From assembly GCA_045598025.1 (NCBI GenBank), contig JAZLLH010000017.1, positions 1-27,475 on the forward strand: DNA of 27,475 nucleotides, written 5' to 3'. The stretch is from UBA1195 sp045598025 (GTDB taxonomy: Bacteria; Bacteroidota; Bacteroidia; Bacteroidales; WCHB1-69). Below, piece after piece: positions 8,399 through 14,647 of this stretch. The notes below the pieces were generated by a model. It was given only the letters and a program-made list of their open reading frames with translations. It did no database searches and was not told the DNA's origin. Position 1 is the first letter of the stretch, and every line of letters starts with the position of its first letter. The position numbers were made by a program, and so were the translations under genes.

Positions 8399-8992
8399 TC
8401 AAAAAAGGAATCCCAGGGAAATCCAGACGCGGTTGGTGTTTGTTTTGGAATGCTGGAGTACGGAGGTGAGTGTCCGTCGGTAGGAGAAGTCCAGTGTGAG
8501 ACGGTTCCAGTCTATACCCAGACTGCTGATCCAATCCAGGTTGTTTTGATTGAATTCTTCTCCTTTGATGCGGATATCCAAGTCGTTGGGTGATATCCAA
8601 ACCAGGGCCCTGTATTCCATTCCGGTGGCCAGTCTCAATTTGCAGTTTCCGAAATCCAGCAGATTGAGACCCAGTTGAACGGGAATGCCCAAGTAGGCGT
8701 TTTTGAGCCCGGCCGATGAATCGGATCGGGTAAATGTTTGCCTGTCTGCAAAATATCGGATCCCTGTATTCAGGTGCAAGGAGTTCCCGAAGCGCATCTG
8801 TATGCCGAAATTGAAATCGGAAGTACGCAGGCAGCGGAGGTCTCCATAAGCGTCCTCGATTTGTATGGGGAGTTCCAGACCGGCAAACAGTCCCCAACGG
8901 GCGAAGCGGTGCTGGGCCCCGGCCTGCCCTGCTGAGAACAGGCACCATAGGCAGCAGATGATGGTGATGATTCTGTTGATTATATTGTGCAT
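8399..8992 (-). CDS. Predicted outer-membrane beta-barrel protein (PorT-like)
   Basis: This is a 197-residue protein with a signal peptide (MHNIINRIITIICCLWCLFSAGQAGA-Q) and about eight amphipathic strands of alternating residues. It ends in the aromatic WISLGFLF typical of outer-membrane barrels. The pattern fits the PorT/OmpX-like barrels that Bacteroidetes carry in many copies; no specific function can be read from it. It starts 10 bp after folE, so it is probably the last gene of the merR-MBL-folE unit, which is an odd company for an outer-membrane protein. Confidence 0.72.
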   Translation of the reverse strand: MHNIINRIITIICCLWCLFSAGQAGAQHRFARWGLFAGLELPIQIEDAYGDLRCLRTSDFNFGIQMRFGNSLHLNTGIRYFADRQTFTRSDSSAGLKNAYLGIPVQLGLNLLDFGNCKLRLATGMEYRALVWISPNDLDIRIKGEEFNQNNLDWISSLGIDWNRLTLDFSYRRTLTSVLQHSKTNTNRVWISLGFLF

Positions 8993-9002
8993 AGGATAAG
9001 CT

Positions 9003-9617
9003 TTAGTGAAGGTTGGCTCCGATGATTCTCAAAAATTCTTGCCGCGTATTGTATTGTTTGAGGAATGCTCCGGTGAAATCCGAAGTGGTGGTGACGGAAT
9101 TCTGCTTCTGTACCCCCCGCATGGACATGCACAGATGCTGGGCTTCAATGACGACGGCCACTCCCAGGGGATTCAGTGTTTCCTGTATGCATTCCTTAAT
9201 CTGGGTGGTCAGTTGCTCCTGAATCTGCAGGCGGCGGGCAAAGGCATCCACCACTCTCGGAATCTTACTCAGGCCGACAACCGTTCCATCCGGAATATAG
9301 GCCACGTGCGCCTTCCCAAAAAACGGAACCATGTGATGCTCGCAAAGGGAGTATATCTCGATGTCTTTTACAACAATCATTTCTTTGTAGTCTTGTTTGA
9401 AAAGAGCCGATTTCAGTATAGCCTTGGGGTCGGTGTGGTATCCCTGCGTGAAAAACTGCATGGCTTTGGCCACTCTTTCCGGGGTCTTGAGCAGACCCTC
9501 TCTTTCCGGATTTTCGCCCAGAATCCGCAGTATGGCATCGCAATGCACCATCAGTTGACGGGTAGTTTCTTCCCCATACAGGTCTTTTCTTGTGTAACCT
9601 TCGTTTTCTTCTTCCAT
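9003..9617 (-). CDS. folE: GTP cyclohydrolase I
   Basis: A 204-residue enzyme converting GTP to 7,8-dihydroneopterin triphosphate, the first step of tetrahydrofolate synthesis and also an entry to queuosine-type precursors. Zinc ligands match the family: C92 and H95 in SLCEHH and C163 in QHLCMSMRG. Other signatures are GLLKTPERVAKAM near residue 42, PFFGKAHVAYIP, and VGLSKIPRVVDAFARRLQ. The enzyme is a cytoplasmic homodecamer in known cases. It lies 10 bp downstream of the MBL-fold gene in a compact minus-strand unit. Confidence 0.96.
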   Translation of the reverse strand: MEEENEGYTRKDLYGEETTRQLMVHCDAILRILGENPEREGLLKTPERVAKAMQFFTQGYHTDPKAILKSALFKQDYKEMIVVKDIEIYSLCEHHMVPFFGKAHVAYIPDGTVVGLSKIPRVVDAFARRLQIQEQLTTQIKECIQETLNPLGVAVVIEAQHLCMSMRGVQKQNSVTTTSDFTGAFLKQYNTRQEFLRIIGANLH

Positions 9618-9627
9618 GATTAGCTTT

Positions 9628-10266
9628 TTATAATGAAAAATAAGGATTGTTCATCGTTTCAAAGTAGAGGTCGGTCGGTTCTCCGTGACCAGGCAGTATT
9701 TTTGTTTCGGCGGGAAGCAGTGCCAGTTGTTTCAGGCTCTGGACCAAATCATCGGGGGAACCTCCCGGCAGATCCGTTCGTCCCACACTTTGACAGAAAA
9801 GGGTATCTCCGCTGAAAAGTGTATGGCTTTCGCGGTGCAGCAGACATACGCTTCCCTTGGCATGCCCCGGTGTATGCAGGATTTCCAGCGTATCGTTTCC
9901 GAATACGACGGGCTGGTCTGTTTGCAGAAAACGGTCGGGGGCGGGATATGTATTTTGGGGAAATCCCATGATTTCTGCGTAGGAATTGGCCCGTCTGTAA
10001 TCTTTCAGACAGTCAGGGTGTGCGTGCAGCAGGATGTCCGGAAACTGTTTTTTCAGGAATCCGCAACCTTGAATGTGGTCAATGTGGCCGTGCGTCAGCA
10101 GCATGTGTATAGGTTTTGCCTGTTCGTTTCGGATCATGTCAAGCAGTTGCTTTTCTTCTTCGGAAGATTGGCAGGCAGGATCAATGATGACGGATTCTCC
10201 ATTGTCTGAAACGAGGAGATAAGTGTTGACGTAAAAATGATTGAATACAGCAGTCTTGATTTTCAT
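9628..10266 (-). CDS. MBL-fold metallohydrolase (glyoxalase II-like)
   Basis: A protein of 212 residues with the metallo-beta-lactamase fold. Zinc-binding motifs are H59-x-H61-x-D63-H64 in LLTHGHIDH, a His in HTPGHAKG, the bridging Asp in LFSGDTLF, and the last His in PGHGEPT. It belongs to the short YcbL/glyoxalase II-like group of thioester hydrolases; its substrate is not known. I prefer the ATG at 10264-10266. An in-frame TTG at 10270-10272 would add two residues and overlap the upstream TGA by four bases. Either way it is closely coupled to the MerR-type gene. Confidence 0.88.
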   Translation of the reverse strand: MKIKTAVFNHFYVNTYLLVSDNGESVIIDPACQSSEEEKQLLDMIRNEQAKPIHMLLTHGHIDHIQGCGFLKKQFPDILLHAHPDCLKDYRRANSYAEIMGFPQNTYPAPDRFLQTDQPVVFGNDTLEILHTPGHAKGSVCLLHRESHTLFSGDTLFCQSVGRTDLPGGSPDDLVQSLKQLALLPAETKILPGHGEPTDLYFETMNNPYFSL

Positions 10267-10268
10267 GT

Positions 10269-10622
10269 TCAAAGTTCGGATTTGATGTCCAACAGATAGG
10301 TCTTGATCTTGTTGAGAGAGTTGTAGATTTCCCTGTTTTTATCCGCTTTCTCCTTCTTGGAAGACAGTATGTCCTTGGCTCCCTGCAGGGTGTGTCCGCG
10401 TTCTTTGACCAGATAGAAGATGGTTTGGAATGTTTCCATGTCTTCCCGAGTGAAGTAGCGGGTCCCTTTTTTGTTCTTGAACGGTTTGAGAGTGTCGAAT
10501 TCTTTTTCCCAAAATCGTATCAGGGAGGTGCTGACTCCGAAAATTTCGGCCACTTCGCCTATTCGGTAGAACATTTTGGCCGGATTTTCTTCAATAAAGG
10601 GGAGTTCTTTTTTCTTCTCCAA
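10269..10622 (-). CDS. MerR-family transcriptional regulator
   Basis: A 117-residue protein with a winged helix at about residues 17-85. It carries YRIGEVAEIFGVSTSLIRFWEKEF, of which the core matches the MerR helix-turn-helix, followed by GTRYFTREDMETF (the wing). A short C-terminal helix follows, but there is no effector domain and no cysteine cluster, so the input signal is unknown. It is the first gene of a unit with the MBL hydrolase, folE and a barrel protein. A perfect inverted repeat covers its predicted transcription start, which suggests autoregulation. Confidence 0.88.
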   Translation of the reverse strand: MEKKKELPFIEENPAKMFYRIGEVAEIFGVSTSLIRFWEKEFDTLKPFKNKKGTRYFTREDMETFQTIFYLVKERGHTLQGAKDILSSKKEKADKNREIYNSLNKIKTYLLDIKSEL

Positions 10623-10667
10623 GACGAATACAGATATAAATTTATTGTTAATAAGCTAATTAATACA

Positions 10668-10691
10668 ATTGAATTCAAGTGAGAATTCAAT
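10668..10691. repeat. Perfect inverted repeat ATTGAATTC-N6-GAATTCAAT at the merR promoter
   Basis: Nine-base arms (10668-10676 and 10683-10691) are separated by AAGTGA. The repeat begins 3 bp downstream of the minus-strand -7 element, so it covers the expected start of transcription. It could be an operator, perhaps for the adjacent regulator. Confidence 0.7.
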
Positions 10692-10694
10692 CAA

Positions 10695-10702
10695 CAAAGA
10701 TA
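10695..10702 (-). promoter_or_regulatory. Predicted -7 element of the merR-MBL-folE unit
   Basis: The minus strand reads TATCTTTG, matching the Bacteroidetes consensus TAnnTTTG. No good -33 TTTG lies at the expected distance, so this rests on the -7 match and its location 73 bp ahead of the start codon. Confidence 0.5.
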
Positions 10703-10753
10703 CATAAAAAATGTTTCGGTTGGGAGCCGTAAAATATTTTTCTGCCAAACATG

Positions 10754-10775
10754 TTTTTTGCGCGCGCGCAAAAAA
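10754..10775. repeat. 22-bp perfect palindrome T6-(GC)5-A6
   Basis: Six T, five GC dinucleotides and six A form a perfect palindrome (a seventh A follows). It lies in the divergent intergenic region and includes the TTTG that would serve as the -33 element of the plus-strand promoter. The alternating GC core could adopt Z-DNA or a cruciform, or be a protein-binding site. Confidence 0.8.
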
Positions 10776-10791
10776 AGATTTTGTATATTTG
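10757..10791 (+). promoter_or_regulatory. Predicted promoter of the sppA-bat unit
   Basis: A -33 TTTG (10757-10760) and a -7 TATATTTG (10784-10791) match the Bacteroidetes consensus TTTG / TAnnTTTG with a 23-base spacer. The start codon of the first gene follows 38 bp downstream. Confidence 0.6.
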
Positions 10792-10828
10792 CATTCTAAA
10801 CTATAAATAGTCTATTTTAACGCAAAGT

Positions 10829-11515
10829 ATGAATAATCAAAAAGTTATCCGTTTCTGCAAGCGTTTGTCGCTTGTGTTTTTCGTGGCTGGCCTGTTATTA
10901 TCTTCCATGGATGCGGGTGCCCAATCCAATCGGGGTAAGCATAAGAACAATTTTTCCAAGTCCGGGAAAAGTTTCGCGGTCATGCGTCATGGAATGACGC
11001 TGAATTTGGGAACCAGCTTGGATATTACTCCCATGGTGGGCTTGGGTTATGCCTGCAGCCAGTATTACGGGATCGGCAACCGATTCATGCAGCAGAGTCT
11101 CACATATCAGGTTGGCATCGGTGATGAGCTGATTCACAACGTGGTGGGTGCTTTTCATTGCTCCTATATCGGAAACTGGGACATGAATCCATTTTTGTAT
11201 GGTCTGGCTGTCCATTTCGCCATGTCACCCGACAAATATTCCGAGACCAATATGGGAAATCTGTATCTGCGTCCGGAATTCGGTATTTCTTTCCCGATGA
11301 AATACGGAAAGCGGACTCAGGAGCGTCTGCCGTTTTCGGCCTCCATCATGTATGGTTACAATTTGGGACTGTTTATGAACCGGAGCGAGCTGCAGGAATA
11401 CAGGGAACGCTACGGAATCAATAGTGATGCGGATCTTCCTTGGACCAGTGTCAATCATCATATGATTACCATTCGTCTGAATTTCAATTTCGCCAATATC
11501 CGCGAGTTCCAGTAG
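10829..11515 (+). CDS. Secreted protein, predicted outer-membrane barrel, function unknown
   Basis: A 228-residue protein with a clear signal peptide (cleavage near MDAGA-Q, residue 32). A basic, Ser/Lys/Asn-rich stretch comes next, then repeated strands of alternating hydrophobic residues (MTLNLGTSLDITPMVGLGY, LYLRPEFGISFP, FSASIMYGYNLGLF, MITIRLNFNF). This looks like a small outer-membrane barrel with a short polar tail after the last strand. I do not recognise a named family. It is first in the plus-strand unit and lies 25 bp before sppA. Confidence 0.7.
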   Translation: MNNQKVIRFCKRLSLVFFVAGLLLSSMDAGAQSNRGKHKNNFSKSGKSFAVMRHGMTLNLGTSLDITPMVGLGYACSQYYGIGNRFMQQSLTYQVGIGDELIHNVVGAFHCSYIGNWDMNPFLYGLAVHFAMSPDKYSETNMGNLYLRPEFGISFPMKYGKRTQERLPFSASIMYGYNLGLFMNRSELQEYRERYGINSDADLPWTSVNHHMITIRLNFNFANIREFQ

Positions 11516-11540
11516 AAACATTTAATTTCCGGATTATATT

Positions 11541-13301
11541 ATGAAATCTTTCTTTAAGATTGTGTTCGCATCCATGCTGGGAATGGTTCTCTTGTGGGTG
11601 TTGCTTTTGATTTTGTTCATTTCCATCGGTGCATCATCCGTTTCCAAAGTCCCGTCGGTCAAGCCTTGCTCCGTATTGGAAATCGATTTGAACGGAGTTC
11701 TTGTTAAAGAGCGCGTTTCAACAGCAGATATTTCCGTTTATTACCGGGCGGTACAGAAAGAATACTGTATCGGTTTGAATGAATGGGGGAAAGTGCTGGA
11801 AAAAGCGGCAGAAGATCCCAATATCATCGGTATCTCCCTGAAACCCGGCAGCGTATCGGCTGAACCGGCTACTTTGAATGCTATGAGGCGTTCCCTCTTG
11901 AAATTCAAGAAATCGGGGAAATTCCTGTATGCTTTCGGACACACCTTTTCCCAGTCCGGATATTATCTGGCGTCTGTTGCGGATTCCATATTCATGAATC
12001 CGCAGGGTGAGATTGATTTCCGCGGAATGGCAGCGCAGGTGTTTTTTTACAAAGATCTGCTGGACCGCTTGTCGGTAGATGTACAGGTTGTAAGGCACGG
12101 TAGCTACAAAAGTGCGGTAGAACCTTTTGTGGCCAGCGGAATGAGTGAGGCCAACCGTAAGCAGATTTCCGCCTATCTATCTTCTTTATGGTCGACTTTT
12201 TGCGGACACATATCCCATTCCCGCGGGGTGGATACCAAGAAACTGAATCTGGTGGCCGACAATCTGATGCTTTATGGAAATTCGCAGTCTGCAGTCAGTC
12301 TGCATTTTGTGGACGCATTGGCCTATCCGGACGAATATCAGGATGTGCTGGAATCCCGTTCCAGAAATGTGGATTCTACCCTTGACAAGTGCCGCAGCAT
12401 TTCTTATTCCAAATACAGCAAGTCCATTGCGAGCAACACGGCACCTTATAAAGTGGCCATTGTGTACGCCGTGGGCAGCATTGTGGACGGGGAAGGCGGT
12501 CCGGATGAAATAGGAAGAAACATTGCTGAGGAATTGAAAAAATTGCGTGAAAACAAATCAGTGAAGGCGGTGGTGTTGAGAGTCAATTCCGGTGGAGGAA
12601 GCGCATTGATGTCCGATCGTATCTGGCGTGAGGTTACATTGTTGAAAGCCTGCAAGCCGGTCGTGGTATCTATGGGAGATTATGCGGCTTCCGGTGGTTA
12701 CTACATATCGTGTGCAGCGGACTGCATTGTGGCTGAGCCCATGGCACTGACAGGTTCTATCGGAGTGTTTGGAATGCTTCCGAATCTGGAAAAAACCCTT
12801 TCCAAGAAATTGGGAATCAAAGTGGAAACCGTCAAGACCAATACCTATTCAGACCTGATGGGGAACGGCTTGCGTCCTCTTTCTACCTACGAGAGCAATG
12901 TGCTGCAGCAAGGTGTAGAAAGAGTCTATGATACGTTTGTCAAAAGAGTGGCGGATGGACGTCACTTGAGTGTGGAACGCGTGGATGAAATTGCCCAGGG
13001 ACGGGTGTGGACCGGTCGGGATGCCTTAGGCATAGGATTGGTAGATACATTGGGGGGATTGGATCTGGCGGTGAGAATTGCAGCGGGACGTGCCAAACTT
13101 TCCAATTATGCCATACTGGAAACACCAGCTCCCCAGAATTTTCTGGATGTTTTTACTACTACTCTGATGCAGTCCAGAATGAGCCGTCAGCAGGCAAGCC
13201 TGGAGGGGACCCCTCTCTATCCGTATTACGAGGCTGCCGAAGCCATGGCAAAATGCAAAGGAATTCAAACGCGTCTCCCGTATTGGGTGAGTATGCAGTA
13301 G
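11541..13301 (+). CDS. sppA: Signal peptide peptidase SppA, 67K (long) form
   Basis: A 586-residue membrane-bound serine/lysine protease that degrades released signal peptides. One N-terminal membrane segment (about 8-30) anchors it, facing the periplasm. The two tandem ClpP-like domains of the long form are present. The general-base Lys is K190 in RHGSYKSAVEPF of the first half and the nucleophile is S384 in DYAASGGYYIS of the second half, in agreement with E. coli K209 and S409. RVNSGGGSALMSDRIW (oxyanion region) and TGSIGVFGMLPNL also match. It precedes the next gene by 4 bp, so it is co-transcribed with the unknown anchored protein. Confidence 0.95.
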   Translation: MKSFFKIVFASMLGMVLLWVLLLILFISIGASSVSKVPSVKPCSVLEIDLNGVLVKERVSTADISVYYRAVQKEYCIGLNEWGKVLEKAAEDPNIIGISLKPGSVSAEPATLNAMRRSLLKFKKSGKFLYAFGHTFSQSGYYLASVADSIFMNPQGEIDFRGMAAQVFFYKDLLDRLSVDVQVVRHGSYKSAVEPFVASGMSEANRKQISAYLSSLWSTFCGHISHSRGVDTKKLNLVADNLMLYGNSQSAVSLHFVDALAYPDEYQDVLESRSRNVDSTLDKCRSISYSKYSKSIASNTAPYKVAIVYAVGSIVDGEGGPDEIGRNIAEELKKLRENKSVKAVVLRVNSGGGSALMSDRIWREVTLLKACKPVVVSMGDYAASGGYYISCAADCIVAEPMALTGSIGVFGMLPNLEKTLSKKLGIKVETVKTNTYSDLMGNGLRPLSTYESNVLQQGVERVYDTFVKRVADGRHLSVERVDEIAQGRVWTGRDALGIGLVDTLGGLDLAVRIAAGRAKLSNYAILETPAPQNFLDVFTTTLMQSRMSRQQASLEGTPLYPYYEAAEAMAKCKGIQTRLPYWVSMQ

Positions 13302-13305
13302 GATT

Positions 13306-13914
13306 ATGTTGACAAGGCGCAAGAAACAGAATATATTTTACCTGTTCATCGGCATACTGATTGGAGTGGCCGTGAGCAGTGTGGTGGTGTCTTTTCAGGT
13401 GATCAAGCGTTTTACACAGGAAAATCTGGAACGCATCCATCATCTGACAGTCCGGGATACCGTGGAAGTGGAGGCTCGACCTTCCGTGCGTTCCGTTCCT
13501 GTCCGGACGGAAACAGTCAGCGGGAACAGCGTTGTTTCAGACAGCCTGGTGGAAGTGGACACAACAGCAAAAGACGCCGTGGATGACATCATTCTTTCAG
13601 ATATGCGTATATCGTCTGTCGCGCTGTCTGTCCCTGTGCGTTTTTCCGATACCACCCGTGCCGAAACTTTTCGGACACTGCAATTGGAACAATGGGAAAG
13701 CCCCATGCATTTCATAGGCTACAAGAAAGAGGGACAGAGGGTAGTTATCTATGGCCTGAATATAGACGAATTAGAGTTCTATTATCGGGACCACATGTTG
13801 TTTATCCGCTATGGAATACAGGAACTGATGCTCAAGGAAACGATTTCGTTTGTCCGGTTTCCGGTTTCATTCCTTCACCAACAGACAATCGGGGAGAAGG
13901 CTTCTCTCCATTGA
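13306..13914 (+). CDS. Membrane-anchored protein of unknown function
   Basis: A 202-residue protein with basic residues (MLTRRKKQN) before a single N-terminal membrane helix at about 10-30, so the remainder should be periplasmic. A long low-complexity stretch rich in Val, Ser, Thr and acidic residues (about 45-100) links the anchor to a compact C-terminal domain (about 115-200) with strand-rich features (MHFIGYKKEGQRVVIYGL, ELEFYYRDHMLFIRYG). I recognise no family. It lies 4 bp after sppA, suggesting a linked function at the inner membrane. Confidence 0.68.
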   Translation: MLTRRKKQNIFYLFIGILIGVAVSSVVVSFQVIKRFTQENLERIHHLTVRDTVEVEARPSVRSVPVRTETVSGNSVVSDSLVEVDTTAKDAVDDIILSDMRISSVALSVPVRFSDTTRAETFRTLQLEQWESPMHFIGYKKEGQRVVIYGLNIDELEFYYRDHMLFIRYGIQELMLKETISFVRFPVSFLHQQTIGEKASLH

Positions 13915-13948
13915 TTTTTGAAAACTAATAACCTAAAAACAACGTAAA

Positions 13949-14593
13949 ATGAAAAGTGTAAGAATTTTTTTGACAGCAGTACTGGTGACATTCTCTATGG
14001 CTGGAGCTTTTGCTCAGATGAAGGCTTCTTTTCGCTTGAGCGGCCTGATGACCATGGGAGAATTGGCAAAGGAAACCACGCTTCTTTCTATTGAGGAAGG
14101 TATTCATACCGGAAATGCGGCTAAGTACGGCGCTTCGTTCGGATTGCAGATTTCCCGAGTTTTTTCCAATTTTCAAGTATTTGTGAGCGGTGATGCCATG
14201 TGGACTCCTATGAACGAAGGTGTGCGAAACAATTACGATGAAATCAGTTGGACCAAACCGTATTACATCAATGCTCCCATCCTGTTGGGTGTGGGTTATG
14301 TCCTGCCTTTGGGATCCGATGGTATGGGGCTGTATGCAGAAGCAGGTATAGGTGCCAACTTTTTCTTCATGACTCCTTTCGGAACAAAGGACAATCTGAC
14401 CAAATTCGAGTGTACGGTTAGCCCGGCCCTGGAAGCTGGCGTGGGATTCTATTTGAACGAAGCTTTCAGTATCGGTGTCCATTATTATGCCCTCGGTTTC
14501 TTGGATGGAGTAGAAAAGAAGTACAAGGATTTGGATCAATCCACCTATTATACTGCCAGCATGCTGGCTTTGCGCTTGGGCTTCCATTTTTAG
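13949..14593 (+). CDS. Predicted outer-membrane beta-barrel protein
   Basis: A 214-residue protein with a signal peptide (MKSVRIFLTAVLVTFSMAGAFA-Q) followed by about eight amphipathic strands and a terminal Phe (ALRLGFHF), as in Bacteroidetes OmpX/PorT-like barrels. Segments such as GLYAEAGIGANFFF and LEAGVGFYLNEAFSIGVHYY are typical barrel strands. Specific function is not readable. It is 34 bp after the anchored unknown protein and 54 bp before the Bat fusion gene. Confidence 0.75.
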   Translation: MKSVRIFLTAVLVTFSMAGAFAQMKASFRLSGLMTMGELAKETTLLSIEEGIHTGNAAKYGASFGLQISRVFSNFQVFVSGDAMWTPMNEGVRNNYDEISWTKPYYINAPILLGVGYVLPLGSDGMGLYAEAGIGANFFFMTPFGTKDNLTKFECTVSPALEAGVGFYLNEAFSIGVHYYALGFLDGVEKKYKDLDQSTYYTASMLALRLGFHF

Positions 14594-14647
14594 GAGTCGC
14601 ACATTTGGGTGTTGCAAGCATCCCGTTAACAGAAAAAACTGACAGTT

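Noticed and set aside
8340..8948. 202-residue open frame overlapping the barrel gene on the same strand
   Set aside because: It is Arg/Pro-rich with no signal or motif; the alternative frame has a signal peptide and barrel pattern.
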